Below are positions 41,481 through 50,558 of a DNA stretch of 64,000 nucleotides, one piece after another. The notes beneath the pieces are model-generated. The model ran no database searches and was not told the DNA's origin. It was given only the letters and a program-made list of their open reading frames with translations. The translations under genes and the position numbers were made by a program. The first letter of the stretch is position 1. The number at the start of each line of letters is the position of its first letter. This stretch comes from Angustibacter luteus. GTDB taxonomy: Bacteria > Actinomycetota > Actinomycetes > Actinomycetales > Angustibacteraceae. The stretch covers positions 1 through 64,000 of the forward strand of contig NZ_BAABFP010000002.1 in NCBI RefSeq assembly GCF_039541115.1, written 5' to 3'.

Positions 41481-42136
41481 GCGGTCACCGGACCGGTCGG
41501 TGCGGTGGAGCGGATGGTTTCCAGCGCTCGCTGCAGCGCGGTCTCGATGCGGGCGTCGACGACCGAGCCGGCCTGCTCGGCGATGGCGTCGCCCTGGCGG
41601 AGCGTGGCGTCCGGCACGAGCCGCACCTCGTGCGTGTCGAACCGGAAGGTGCCGTCGTCGTCCGACCGGGTCTCGTGCTCCAGCACGAGCGCGTGGTCGG
41701 TCGGGTGCAGCCTGACGGTCACGGCGACGTCGGTCGGCAGCGGCGCGAGCGAACGGCGCACCGCGGCGAGCGCGGCGGCGTCCACGGTGGACAGCTCGGC
41801 CTGCAGGATCCCGCGGGCCAGCGCCACGGCGGCCTCGAGGACGACGTCGGCGACGTCCTCGAGCAGCGGCAGGCTGGACGCCGACATCCGGACGACGGCC
41901 TGGCCGAGGCTGCGCACGGCGTGGTCCACCTGGATCCGGGCGGCCTGGGTGTTGGCCTTGCGGTCGCGCTCGGCGGCGTCCACGGTCGCCTGCAGCTGGG
42001 CCGCGACCACGCGCTGACCGGCGGCCATCCCCTCGGCGTAGCCGAGCGAGCGGGCACCGAGCCGGACCTCGCTCAGGTCGGCACCGGACCCCGCGGAGAG
42101 CGGTGCGAAGCGCCGGGCGTCAGTCGACGTACTCAT
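41477..42136 (-). CDS. fliH: Flagellar assembly protein FliH
   Basis: This 219-residue helical protein has a central coiled coil and a C-terminal domain resembling the F1-delta/b-like part of FliH (about 95-215). It negatively regulates and tethers FliI to the C-ring. The ATG at 42136 overlaps the fliG end by 17 bases; longer in-frame readings fall inside fliG. Confidence 0.85.
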   Translation of the reverse strand: MSTSTDARRFAPLSAGSGADLSEVRLGARSLGYAEGMAAGQRVVAAQLQATVDAAERDRKANTQAARIQVDHAVRSLGQAVVRMSASSLPLLEDVADVVLEAAVALARGILQAELSTVDAAALAAVRRSLAPLPTDVAVTVRLHPTDHALVLEHETRSDDDGTFRFDTHEVRLVPDATLRQGDAIAEQAGSVVDARIETALQRALETIRSTAPTGPVTA

Positions 42137-43148
42137 CGTCGCCCCCACGGCGCAGCATGATCTGACCGCTCTCCTCGAGCGAGCGGATGACCTGGACGAT
42201 CTTGGAGCGCGCCTCCTCGACGGCCGCGACACGCTGCGGGCCGAGCAGGCCGATCTCCTCCAGCAGGTTCTCCCGAGCGCGCTCGGAGACGTTGCTGAGC
42301 ACCTTCTCGCGCACGATGTCGGTGACACCCTTGAGCGCGACGGCGAGGTCGCCGGTCTCGACCTGGCGCAGCACGAGCTGGACGCCGCGGTCCTCCAGGG
42401 TCGTGATGTCCTCGAAGACGAACAGGCGGGCCCGGACGGCCTCGGCGAGCGCCGGGTCGCGGCTCTCCAGGCTCTCCAGGATGATCCGCTCGGTGGCCGG
42501 GTCGGCGCGGTTGATCAGGTCGACCAGCGGCTGGACGCCGCCGACGGCGGCGGCGTTGCGGCCCGGCTGGAGCACGGAGGAGGTCTGGCGCTCGAGCACC
42601 TCGGCGACGACGCGGACCATGTCGTGGTTGGTGCGCTCCATGGTGCCGATCCGGTGCGCGACCTCGGCCTGCTGCTCGGGCGGAAGCCCGGACAGGATCA
42701 CCGAGGCCTGGTCCAGCTGCAGGTGCGCCAGCACGACGGCGACCACCTGCGGGTGCTCGCCGGACAGGAAGCCGACGAGGGTGCGCGGGTCGGCGTCGGC
42801 CAGGAACGAGAAGGCGTCCGTCGCGTGCGCCTTGGCGAGCCGGTCGATGACCGCCGAGGCGCGCTCGGAGCCGAACGTCGCCGAGAGCAGCTCGTGGGCC
42901 GCCTCGACCCCGCCGCCGGCGGAGGTCGTGCCGGTGCCGAACGCCTCCTGGAACTCGCGCAGCACGGTCTCGACGACCTCGGGTGCCACGGAGCGCAGCC
43001 GGACGATCTCGCCGGCCACCTCCTCGATCTCGGCCTCGCGCAGCTGGGACAGGATGGGCGCGGAGCGCTCCCGGCCGATCTGCATGAGGACGATGGCCAC
43101 CTTCTGCGGCCCGGTCAGCGCCAGCGGCGCCTCGGTCGTGGTCGCCAC
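42120..43148 (-). CDS. fliG: Flagellar motor switch protein FliG
   Basis: The 342-residue FliG shows the three armadillo-like domains, with EHPQVVAVVLAHL (about 120-132) in the middle domain and the charged torque helix region near residues 275-300 (VLRQVETGDLAVALKGV). It links the MS-ring to the C-ring and to MotA. GTG start, two bases after fliF. Confidence 0.96.
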   Translation of the reverse strand: MATTTEAPLALTGPQKVAIVLMQIGRERSAPILSQLREAEIEEVAGEIVRLRSVAPEVVETVLREFQEAFGTGTTSAGGGVEAAHELLSATFGSERASAVIDRLAKAHATDAFSFLADADPRTLVGFLSGEHPQVVAVVLAHLQLDQASVILSGLPPEQQAEVAHRIGTMERTNHDMVRVVAEVLERQTSSVLQPGRNAAAVGGVQPLVDLINRADPATERIILESLESRDPALAEAVRARLFVFEDITTLEDRGVQLVLRQVETGDLAVALKGVTDIVREKVLSNVSERARENLLEEIGLLGPQRVAAVEEARSKIVQVIRSLEESGQIMLRRGGDDEYVD

Positions 43149-43150
43149 GG

Positions 43151-44743
43151 TCAGCCCCTACGGTCCGCGAGCCAGCCGCGCAGCAGCTCGGCGACCTCGT
43201 CGGGCTGGCGCTCCACCAGGGCGAGGACGTCGTCCTTGCGGCGCTGCGGGATCGCCGGGGCCGGCGAGTCGCCGTCGCCGGCGGGCAGGGCGAGCCGGTC
43301 GGCAGCCTCGAGCGCCTGGCGCTGGGCGGGGATGCCTACCTGGGACTCGACGAGGTCCAGCTGCACGAGCTCGTCGATCGTCTGGCCCTTCTTCTTCTTA
43401 CGGGACAGCCAGACCACCAGCAGCAGGACGAGGATGCCGAGGACGATCGCCGCCTGCTTGGCCCAGCCGACCAGCTGCGCCCGCTGCTGGGCCTGCTCGG
43501 CCTTCTTCAGCTCGGCGGCCGCGGTCTTGGTGGCGGTCTGGTCGAACGGCATGCTCGTCACGTTCAGCGCGTCGCCGCGGGTCGGGTCGATGCCGGCGGC
43601 GGTGCTGACCGCGGTCTGCAGCTTGGTCAGGTCGACGCCCTTGACCTTGTCGTCGACCACGACCGAGACGGACTGGCGGACCACGGCCCCGGGGGCGGCC
43701 TTCTTGTGCTCGGTGACCTTGGACTGCGCGTTGTTCGTGGTGGTCGTGGACTTCTCGTAGTTCCCCGAGCCGGAGCCCGAGCTCGGCACCGCGAGGTTGT
43801 CGGTGCCCAGCACGCCGCTCGCGGTCCCGCTGCCACCGGCGTACTTCTCGGTGGTCGTCGACGTCGCCAGCGGCTTGGCGTCCTTGTCGGTGTAGACCCG
43901 CTCGGTGGTGGTGTCGATCGCGTCGAACTGCAGCGTCGCGTTGACCTGCGCCACGGCGTGGCCGGGGCCGACGATCTTGTCCAGCACGCCCTGCAGCTCG
44001 GCGGCCTGGCGGGTCTCGTAGTCCTGCGTCAGCTGGTCGTTGCTGGCGCCACCGGCGCCCGTGGCGCCGTCAGAACCCTTGGTGGACAGCAGGTTCCCCT
44101 TGCCGTCGACCACGGTGACGTCGTCCGCGCTCATGCCCTCGATGCTCGAGGCGACGAGGTGCACGATGCTCTGCACCTGCTGGTTGCTCAGCTCGGAGCC
44201 GGGCTTCATGGCGACCAGGACGGAGGCGGTGGGCTTGCTCTCGGAGTCCAGGAAGACGTCCTTGGCCGGGATGGCCAGGTGCACGACCGAGCTGCTCACC
44301 CCGTCGATGGCCTGGACCGTCTTGGCCAGCTCGCCCTCCAGGGCGCGCTGGTAGGTGACCTGCTGCTGGAACTGCGAGGCGGTCACGCCCTGCTTGTCCA
44401 GCAACGAGTACCCGCCCTCGGACGACGAGGGCAGGCCCTGGCCGGAGAGCTTGACGCGCTCGGCGTAGACGACGTCCTTCGGCACGAGCACCGTGCTGCC
44501 ACCGTCGGTCAGCTGGTACTTCACGCCGTCGGCGTCCAGCTTGTCGACGATGGCGCTGGCGTCCTCGCCGGCCAGGCTGCCGAACAGCGGCGCGTACGTC
44601 GGGGCGCTGGCCCACTTGAAGAACGCGAACCCGCCGAGCAGCAGCCCGACGACCAGCAGTCCGCCGATGACGCGCTGGGCGGCGCTGAAGCCGCCGAGCT
44701 GGGTCTGCACCCGACGGAGGGTGACCTGCATCGCCTGCGGCAT
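43151..44743 (-). CDS. fliF: Flagellar MS-ring protein FliF
   Basis: The 530-residue FliF has two membrane helices (about 24-45 and 432-452), ring-building motifs between them (YAPLFGSLAGEDASAI, then SVVHLAIPAKDVFL) and a cytosolic tail that binds FliG. It is the base on which the motor assembles. Confidence 0.97.
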   Translation of the reverse strand: MPQAMQVTLRRVQTQLGGFSAAQRVIGGLLVVGLLLGGFAFFKWASAPTYAPLFGSLAGEDASAIVDKLDADGVKYQLTDGGSTVLVPKDVVYAERVKLSGQGLPSSSEGGYSLLDKQGVTASQFQQQVTYQRALEGELAKTVQAIDGVSSSVVHLAIPAKDVFLDSESKPTASVLVAMKPGSELSNQQVQSIVHLVASSIEGMSADDVTVVDGKGNLLSTKGSDGATGAGGASNDQLTQDYETRQAAELQGVLDKIVGPGHAVAQVNATLQFDAIDTTTERVYTDKDAKPLATSTTTEKYAGGSGTASGVLGTDNLAVPSSGSGSGNYEKSTTTTNNAQSKVTEHKKAAPGAVVRQSVSVVVDDKVKGVDLTKLQTAVSTAAGIDPTRGDALNVTSMPFDQTATKTAAAELKKAEQAQQRAQLVGWAKQAAIVLGILVLLLVVWLSRKKKKGQTIDELVQLDLVESQVGIPAQRQALEAADRLALPAGDGDSPAPAIPQRRKDDVLALVERQPDEVAELLRGWLADRRG

Positions 44744-45075
44744 CAGCCCTGCATCCTCATGATCTCGTTGAACGCGTCGAGCGCCTTGTTCCGCAAGGTG
44801 ACGGTGAGCTCGGTGGTCAGCTCGGCCTTGGTCGCCGCGATCATGTAGTCGTGGACGTCGGTGAGGTCACCGGTCGCAGCCTTGACGCCGAGGTCGTCGG
44901 CCTTGGTCTGCACGTCGGACAGGTTCTGCAGACCGCCCTCGAGGGCCTGGGCGAAGCCGGTGCCCGAGGTGGCCCCGGTGCCGGTCGCGGCACCGGCGGA
45001 CCCGGTCGAGGCGAGCCCGGTGGTGGGGACCGAGGCGGACGACGCCAGTGCGGCGCCGATGGCGGCGATGCTCAT
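44743..45075 (-). CDS. fliE: Flagellar hook-basal body protein FliE
   Basis: The 110-residue FliE ends with the typical [20 protein letters not shown] and AFNEIMRMQ. It joins the MS-ring to the rod. The first 45 residues are Ala/Thr/Gly-rich. ATG overlaps the flgC stop by one base. Confidence 0.94.
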   Translation of the reverse strand: MSIAAIGAALASSASVPTTGLASTGSAGAATGTGATSGTGFAQALEGGLQNLSDVQTKADDLGVKAATGDLTDVHDYMIAATKAELTTELTVTLRNKALDAFNEIMRMQG

Positions 45076-45470
45076 CAGTTCCTCCCGAGCGCGAGCGCGG
45101 CCTGGTAGGCCTCACGGGCGCGGTCGACGACGCTGAGGTTCGCCTGGTAGCCGCGCTGGGCCATGATCAGCTGGCCCATCTGCTGGCCCAGGTCGACGTC
45201 CGGCATCCGCACGTACCCGTCGGCGTCGGCGAGCGGGTGGGTGGGGTCGTAGACCAGCCGGCCCTCGGCGCTGCCCTTGGCGACGCCGGACACCTGCACG
45301 CCCTGGCCGTCCCCCATCTCGCTGGCGATGATGCTGGTCTGCTGGTACGCCGCCTCGGACGTCGAGGTGACGTTGTTCATGTTGGCGATGTTGTCGCTGA
45401 CCGCGTCGAGCCACTTGCGGTAGACGGCGACGCCGGACTGGGCGATCCCGATGCTGTCGAAGATGGGCAT
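45075..45470 (-). CDS. flgC: Flagellar rod protein FlgC
   Basis: The 131-residue proximal rod protein has the N-terminal rod motif ([18 protein letters not shown]) and the C-terminal [23 protein letters not shown] overlaps the flgB stop. Confidence 0.96.
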   Translation of the reverse strand: MPIFDSIGIAQSGVAVYRKWLDAVSDNIANMNNVTSTSEAAYQQTSIIASEMGDGQGVQVSGVAKGSAEGRLVYDPTHPLADADGYVRMPDVDLGQQMGQLIMAQRGYQANLSVVDRAREAYQAALALGRN

Positions 45471-45829
45471 CAGGCGCTCCGCATCGACGTCTTGAGGATG
45501 CTGAAGTCGTGGTCGACCGCGCGCAGCGTGAGCTGGTAGCGCAGGTTCGTGTCGACGCTGGACAGCGTCTCGGTGTCCAGGTTCACGTTGCTGCCGTTGA
45601 GCCGGGTGGGCTCGAGCGACTTCTGGGAGGTCGGGCCGACCGAGGTCACGGAGCCCGAGGCGATGCTGCCGTCGTCCACGGCGCTGCGCAGGCTGTCCTC
45701 GAAGCTGACCCGGGTCGCGTGGTACCCCGGCGTCTCGACGTTCGCGATGTTGTCAGCGATGGCTCGCTGTCGAGCGGCCAGACCGGTCAGCGCGCTGCCC
45801 AGGGCAACACTGGTCACATCGTCGAACAC
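45470..45829 (-). CDS. flgB: Flagellar rod protein FlgB
   Basis: The proximal rod protein has the motif RQRAIADNIANVETPGYHAT near its start and a C-terminal coiled coil. GTG at 45829 gives the family start VFDDVTSVAL (119 residues); GTG at 45844 would add five residues and cannot be excluded. First gene of the basal-body operon, preceded by a possible FliA-type promoter. Confidence 0.93.
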   Translation of the reverse strand: MFDDVTSVALGSALTGLAARQRAIADNIANVETPGYHATRVSFEDSLRSAVDDGSIASGSVTSVGPTSQKSLEPTRLNGSNVNLDTETLSSVDTNLRYQLTLRAVDHDFSILKTSMRSA

Positions 45830-45909
45830 GGATCGCACCACCAAGGTGAGTCGTCTTGCAGGTGACGGCCGATCCGTGGCCGAGGTTGAGCGATCCTTGC
45901 TCCCTCATG

Positions 45910-45936
45910 TTCTCGTCAGAGGGGGGTGGGACTTGA
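45910..45936 (-). promoter_or_regulatory. Possible FliA-type promoter of the flgB operon
   Basis: TCAA, 15 bases, then GACGAGAA on the minus strand. The -10 is weaker than at fliC and flgN. It sits in the 209-base fliT-flgB gap, which otherwise shows no gene. Confidence 0.45.
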
Positions 45937-46038
45937 GCGCTGGGCCGCAACGATTTTCAACGGTTCGTCGCGGTGTTCACCCGAACGCCCTAGTCGTTCA
46001 CCCGTTCGCCGCCCCGTATGGAGTAACGGGGCGCTCAG

Positions 46039-46386
46039 TCAGTACGTAGCGTCGACGTACAGGGGCCGACTGGGTGCCTGGTCGAAGCGCATCCGGCGTG
46101 AGACCTCGTGGTGCTGGCGCGAGCTGGTGGCCGCTCGGGCGAGGTCCTCGATGACCCGGAGCTGGCGCTCCAGCACGATCCGGGCCCGCTCCTGCAACGA
46201 CTCTGGCAGCGGCGCGATGCCGGTCGGCGGGGCCCAGGACCCCAGCATCGTGGGCAGCTCGTCCTGGTCGCCGCGACGCACGGCCGCCAGGACCGCCTCG
46301 GCCGCGTCGACGTCCTCCTCGAGGTCGGTCAGCGTGGCAACCCACACGGCGCGCCAGTCCTGCTCGGCGTCGTGGGTGAGGGTCAT
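46039..46386 (-). CDS. Small helical protein after fliS, FliT-like position
   Basis: The 115-residue product is helical and charged, with an opening LTHDAEQDWRAVWVATLTDL and a long helix ESLQERARIVLERQLRVIED. It has no motif I can assign, but its ATGA overlap with fliS and its place in fliD-fliS-x match fliT, a chaperone of FliD. That function is inferred from place only. Confidence 0.7.
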   Translation of the reverse strand: MTLTHDAEQDWRAVWVATLTDLEEDVDAAEAVLAAVRRGDQDELPTMLGSWAPPTGIAPLPESLQERARIVLERQLRVIEDLARAATSSRQHHEVSRRMRFDQAPSRPLYVDATY

Positions 46387-46820
46387 GCCGAGGCGCCGAG
46401 CAGCGGGGTGCCGGCGGTCGGCGAGGCGGCCATGGTCATCGCCTCGGTCCAGGCCTGGCGCAACGGCTCGACGACGGTGATGCAACCGGCGGTGCGGGTG
46501 GCGTCCATCCGCGTGTTGGCCGCGATCAGCTCGCGGATGAGCCACCGGTAGAGGCTGGCCAGGTTGTGGCCGCCCTCCCAGGCGTCGACGTCCAGGCTGG
46601 TGAGCAGCTCGGCGATGATGTCCTGCGCGTGCGCGATGTTGTCGTTCGCGACCTCGCGGTCGCCGTCCAGCTGCGCCTGGTGCGCGCGGGTGAGGTCGAG
46701 GGAGAGCCGGTCGTAGAGCATGACCAGCAGGCGGGCCGGCGACGCGGTGGCGGTGGTGTCGGAGCCGTAGCGTCCGGCCGCGCGCTGGTACGCCTGGTTC
46801 TGCGCCATCGGGAAGGTCAT
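46383..46820 (-). CDS. fliS: Flagellin chaperone FliS
   Basis: The 145-residue four-helix chaperone has the FliS blocks SPARLLVMLYDRLSLDL and NIAHAQDIIAELLTSLD. It binds the flagellin C-terminus before export. In other bacteria FliS-flagellin complexes also feed into the FliW-CsrA control seen here. ATGA overlap with fliD. Confidence 0.95.
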   Translation of the reverse strand: MTFPMAQNQAYQRAAGRYGSDTTATASPARLLVMLYDRLSLDLTRAHQAQLDGDREVANDNIAHAQDIIAELLTSLDVDAWEGGHNLASLYRWLIRELIAANTRMDATRTAGCITVVEPLRQAWTEAMTMAASPTAGTPLLGASA

Positions 46821-48199
46821 GAGTTGCTCCCGCTGTTGCTGAGCTGGTTGATCTGACCGGCCAGCCAGGTGGACTGGCTCTTGAGCTTGCCCAGCGCGAC
46901 CTCGAGCGCCGAGTACTGCTTCTGCAGGCTCGACTGCCGGGCCGCCAGGGTGACGTCCCAGCCGGCGATGCGATCCGTGAGGTCCGAGATCGTGGACTGC
47001 CGGCCCGTGACCGCCGACGCGATGGTGCCGGAGCTGCTGGAGGCGTCCTTCGCCAGACCGGCGACCACGTCCGCGAAACCGGTGCCGGCAGTGGTCGACG
47101 TGGTGAACATGGACTGCGTGCCAGCCGGATCGGCCGTCATCGCTGCGGCGAACTTGTCCTTGTCGAAGGTGACGATGCCGTCCTTGTTGACGCCGATGCC
47201 GGCCGTCGAGAGGGACTTGCCTCCGACGCCCGCGGTCACCTTCGACAGGATCTGGCTGGTCAGCTGGCGCATCAGTCCGTCACCGGCGAGCGCTCCGACC
47301 CCCGATCGCGTCCCATCCGTGCCGACGACACCGTTCGAGCTGACCGACTTGATCCCGACGAGCGCCGAGTTCGCGGCGTCCACCAGGGCCTGGACGGCCG
47401 AGGTGATCGCCGCCTGGTCGGGGTCGACGGACAGGGTCACGTCGTTGGCCTTGGCGCTCACCTTGACGGTGACCCCGGGCATGACGCCCTCGACGGTGTT
47501 GCTGGCCGAGGTGATGTCGAAGCCGGCACCGACGTCACCGACGTGCAGCTTGGCGTCCTGCGCGGCGTTGACCTGGGTGAACGACAGGCCCCCGAGGGCT
47601 GCGCCGCCGGTGCCGGTCAGCGTGAAGGCGTTCTTCTCACCGGTGTCGGTGGCGCTGAGCTGCAGCCGGTACTGGCCGGGTGAGACCTGGACCGCGGCGG
47701 CGCGCACGCCGGCATCGCTGGTCGAGTTGATCGCGGTGACCAGGGCCTGCAGGGAGCCGTCGGTCGGCGTCGCGATGGTGATCGTCTTGGCGTCGGCACC
47801 GGAGCCGCGGTGGATCTCGAAGCCGCTGTCGGTGATCGCACTCGTGCTGGTCAGCGACGAGAAGGTGGCCGAGCTGACCGAGGACTGCGCGGTGGCGAGC
47901 TGGACGACGGAGAAGGTCGTGGAGCCGGACAGGGCGCCGGCCGCGGCCGTCGCCGTCACGGCGGACGAGCTGGAGCTGGCCCTCGCGGCGCCCCAGGTGG
48001 TCAGCTTCTGCAGGTTCTCGGCGGCGGCCTGCAGGTTCGTCATCTTGGTGTTGACGGACTGCAGGGCGCTCAGCGCGGACTGCTGCTGGGTGAGCGAGGT
48101 CTTCAGGCGGGTCTGCGGTGCCGCCTGGATCTGCATCAGCTGGCTGATGATCGTGGTGGTGTCCAGTCCACTGACCAGACCGTCGACGGTCGTCGCCAC
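46817..48199 (-). CDS. fliD: Filament cap protein FliD
   Basis: The 460-residue cap protein starts VATTVDGLVSGLDTTTIISQ, the FliD N-terminal block, and ends in a coiled coil (QSSLQKQYSALEVALGKLKS). The GTG at 48199 follows GGAGGAG; an earlier start would add 20 residues running into a terminator hairpin. Confidence 0.94.
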   Translation of the reverse strand: MATTVDGLVSGLDTTTIISQLMQIQAAPQTRLKTSLTQQQSALSALQSVNTKMTNLQAAAENLQKLTTWGAARASSSSSAVTATAAAGALSGSTTFSVVQLATAQSSVSSATFSSLTSTSAITDSGFEIHRGSGADAKTITIATPTDGSLQALVTAINSTSDAGVRAAAVQVSPGQYRLQLSATDTGEKNAFTLTGTGGAALGGLSFTQVNAAQDAKLHVGDVGAGFDITSASNTVEGVMPGVTVKVSAKANDVTLSVDPDQAAITSAVQALVDAANSALVGIKSVSSNGVVGTDGTRSGVGALAGDGLMRQLTSQILSKVTAGVGGKSLSTAGIGVNKDGIVTFDKDKFAAAMTADPAGTQSMFTTSTTAGTGFADVVAGLAKDASSSSGTIASAVTGRQSTISDLTDRIAGWDVTLAARQSSLQKQYSALEVALGKLKSQSTWLAGQINQLSNSGSNS

Positions 48200-48225
48200 G
48201 AGATCTCCTCCGCTGATGGATGGAA

Positions 48226-48266
48226 GCGATCGGTGGGCGGGGCAGGGCGCCCCGCCCACCGATCGC
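48226..48266 (-). terminator. Terminator between fliC and fliD
   Basis: Perfect 18-bp stem (arms 48226-48243 and 48249-48266) with a five-base loop. It lies between the fliC stop and fliD start and would make fliC monocistronic, matching high flagellin expression. Confidence 0.75.
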
Positions 48267-48280
48267 GACTGTGGTGCTGG

Positions 48281-48310
48281 TACTGCTGGTTACTGCTGGT
48301 TACTGCTGGG
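48281..48310. repeat. Three 10-bp tandem repeats in the fliC 3' region
   Basis: TACTGCTGGT occurs at 48281-48290 and 48291-48300, and with a final G at 48301-48310. It lies between the flagellin stop and its terminator hairpin, so it would be in the flagellin mRNA 3' end. Confidence 0.85.
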
Positions 48311-48331
48311 TCGTGCTAGGTGCTACCGGGC

Positions 48332-49450
48332 TCAGCCGAGCAGCTTCAGGACGGACTGCTGCGAGGAGTTCGCCTGGGCGAGCATCGACGTACCGGCCTG
48401 CTGCAGGATCTGCGCGCGGGTGAAGCTGGTCATCTCCGCAGCCATGTCGGTGTCGCGGATCTGGCTCTCGGACGCGGACAGGTTCTCCACCGCGACGTTG
48501 AGGTTGTTCACGGTGTGCTCGAAGCGGTTCTGCAGCGCACCGAGGTTGCCACGAGCCGAGGAGACCGACTTGATGGCGGTGTCGATCTTGGTGATCGCAG
48601 CGGTCGCACCGGTCTGCGAGGCCAGGTCGACCGAGCTCACGCCGAGGTCGGTCGAGCTGAAGCCCGCGTTGGCGCCCGGAGCGGCGTTGGTGCCCGCAGC
48701 CGTCAGGGTGCCGGTGACGGCGATGGCGCCGGCGAGGCCGTCCTTGGAGGACACGACCAGGCCACCGTTGGTGTCCACCGAGGCCGAGTAGCTACCAGCG
48801 AAGCCGGCGTCGGCGTTCAGCTGGGTGGCGATGGCGTTGGCGTCGGTGCTGGCGGTCACCGCGACGGTCGTCGCGACGGCGCCGTGGGTGAAGACCGCGT
48901 TACCCGCCGTGGTAGCGGCCGAACCGTTGGCCCACGAGGACTTGGCGCCACCGGTGCCGGTCGAGGAGATCGCCACGCCGATGGTGTCGTTCGCCGCGTA
49001 GCCGACCTGGAAGGACTTGCCGGTGAAGGAGCCGTCCAGCAGGTTCACGTTGTTGAACGTGGTCTTGCTGGCGATCCGGTCCAGCTCCGAGTTGAGCTGC
49101 TTGGCCTCGGCGTCGATGGCGCTGCGCGAGTTGGTGTCGTTGCTGCCGTTCGCCGACTGCACCGCGAGGTCACGCATGCGCTGCAGGATGGCGGTGGACT
49201 CGTTCAGGGCGCCGTCAGCCGTCTGCACGACGTTGATGCCGTCCTGAGCGTTGCGGACGGCGACCTTCAGGCCACCGATCTGCGAGCGCAGGCCCTCGGA
49301 GATCGAGAGGCCGGCAGCGTCGTCCGCCGCGCGGTTGATGCGGAAGCCGCTGGAGAGCTTCTCCAGGGACTTGCTCATCTGGTTGTCGGTGACCGACAGG
49401 TTGCGGTACGAGTTCTGCGCCGCGATGTTCTGGTTGATGCGAAGACCCAT
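48332..49450 (-). CDS. fliC: Flagellin
   Basis: The 372-residue filament protein has the conserved D0/D1 ends: N-terminal about 1-140 ([20 protein letters not shown]) and C-terminal about 290-372 ([19 protein letters not shown], then ending VLKLLG). The middle is a Ser/Thr/Ala-rich variable region of about 150 residues. It is the only flagellin in the window. ATG follows GGAGGA. The leader has a FliA-type promoter and two ACGGA motifs that may bind CsrA. Confidence 0.97.
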   Translation of the reverse strand: MGLRINQNIAAQNSYRNLSVTDNQMSKSLEKLSSGFRINRAADDAAGLSISEGLRSQIGGLKVAVRNAQDGINVVQTADGALNESTAILQRMRDLAVQSANGSNDTNSRSAIDAEAKQLNSELDRIASKTTFNNVNLLDGSFTGKSFQVGYAANDTIGVAISSTGTGGAKSSWANGSAATTAGNAVFTHGAVATTVAVTASTDANAIATQLNADAGFAGSYSASVDTNGGLVVSSKDGLAGAIAVTGTLTAAGTNAAPGANAGFSSTDLGVSSVDLASQTGATAAITKIDTAIKSVSSARGNLGALQNRFEHTVNNLNVAVENLSASESQIRDTDMAAEMTSFTRAQILQQAGTSMLAQANSSQQSVLKLLG

Positions 49451-49461
49451 GATGAAACTCC

Positions 49462-49490
49462 TCCGTGATGGGGTCCGAGTGCCCTTCCGT
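49462..49490 (-). promoter_or_regulatory. Candidate CsrA-binding leader of fliC
   Basis: The minus-strand leader contains ACGGA at 49486-49490 and again at 49462-49466; the second overlaps the ribosome site GGAGGA. Two A-N-G-G-A motifs, one at the ribosome site, is the standard CsrA repression layout. Confidence 0.5.
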
Positions 49491-49507
49491 GGGCTGTGTC
49501 AACCGCT

Positions 49508-49534
49508 GCATCGTCCGAGCGGCTGGGGTGCTGA
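49508..49534 (-). promoter_or_regulatory. FliA-type promoter of fliC
   Basis: TCAG, 15 bases, then GACGATGC on the minus strand. The -10 ends 57 bases before the flagellin ATG. Flagellin is the classical sigma-28 target, which anchors the reading of the similar sites in this window. Confidence 0.7.
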
Positions 49535-49544
49535 GGGTTTTTGG

Positions 49545-50528
49545 CTACGCCGTTCGGGTGGCGTCGAAGCGCAGGTCAGCGGACGACGTCCCGGGCTCCG
49601 CGGTGCGCTGCACCGGGACGGCCGGCGCCGCGGCGAAGGCCGCGACCTTGGCGTAGTAGGCACTGCGGCGACGCGCGACGACTCCGTCGGGCCGTTCGGG
49701 CTCGACGACCCGCTCGGGGTCGAGGTGGGTGTTCATCCCGTCGCGCAGCAGGACGAGGGCCTCGGCGCGCAGCTGGGACACCCGCGACTCGGTGACCCCG
49801 AGCTCGGCGGCGATCTCGGCCATGGGGCGCTCACCCAGGAAGTACTGCTCGACGACCACCCGCAGCCGCTCCGGCAGCGCATGCACGGCGGCCATCAGGT
49901 AGCGCATCTTCTCGGCCTGCACGACGAACTGACCGGCGTCCACCTGGTGCGCCTCGGCGGTCAGGTGCTCGTCGGCGGAGCCGTTGAGGTCCACCAGCTG
50001 GTCCAGGCTGATGACGACGCTGCGGTGCAGGTCACCGCGCGTAGTCGTCACGCTCCGCACCTCGACGTCGAGCTCACGCGCGAGCTCGACGTCCGTGGGC
50101 CAGCGGCCCAGCTCGCTGGCCATCCGGTCCTCGGCCTGAGCCATCTGGCGGCCCTTGCTGCGAACCCCGCGACTAGCCCAATCGGATGCACGTAGCTCGT
50201 CAACCAGTGCGCCGCGTATCCGAGTCCTGGCATAGTGGCCGAACGGCACCCCAGTGGTGGGGTCGTACGCACGAGCTGCCTTCACCAGGGCCAGCTGGCC
50301 GGCCGAGACCAGGTCGCCACGCTGGACGTGGGCGGGCACTCGGCCGAGGACCTCGGAGACGAGGTAGCCGACGATCGGCAGGTGCTCGCGCACCAGGTTT
50401 CGGCCAGCGTCGTCCAAGGGCGCGTCGGGTCCACCGGAGTCCAGCGCGGGCCGTACCTCGGTTTTGCGTGAGAACTGCATGAGTCGGTTCTCGGCGCGCC
50501 TGCGCACGATCTGTAGCGAACCGACCAT
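49545..50528 (-). CDS. fliA: Flagellar sigma factor FliA / WhiG type (sigma-28)
   Basis: The product (327 residues from ATG 50528; 311 if ATG 50480 is used) has sigma region 2 (GQLALVKAARAYDPTTGVPF, about 77-96), region 3, and region 4 with the helix-turn-helix MAEIAAELGVTESRVSQLR (about 236-254). It directs RNA polymerase to late flagellar promoters. About 65 residues beyond region 4 (Pro/Arg/Ala-rich) are additional to usual FliA. No flgM anti-sigma gene is nearby. It is divergent from flgN. Confidence 0.93.
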   Translation of the reverse strand: MVGSLQIVRRRAENRLMQFSRKTEVRPALDSGGPDAPLDDAGRNLVREHLPIVGYLVSEVLGRVPAHVQRGDLVSAGQLALVKAARAYDPTTGVPFGHYARTRIRGALVDELRASDWASRGVRSKGRQMAQAEDRMASELGRWPTDVELARELDVEVRSVTTTRGDLHRSVVISLDQLVDLNGSADEHLTAEAHQVDAGQFVVQAEKMRYLMAAVHALPERLRVVVEQYFLGERPMAEIAAELGVTESRVSQLRAEALVLLRDGMNTHLDPERVVEPERPDGVVARRRSAYYAKVAAFAAAPAVPVQRTAEPGTSSADLRFDATRTA

Positions 50529-50558
50529 GATCGTCTCGTCATTTCTCTGTCCTAATGC

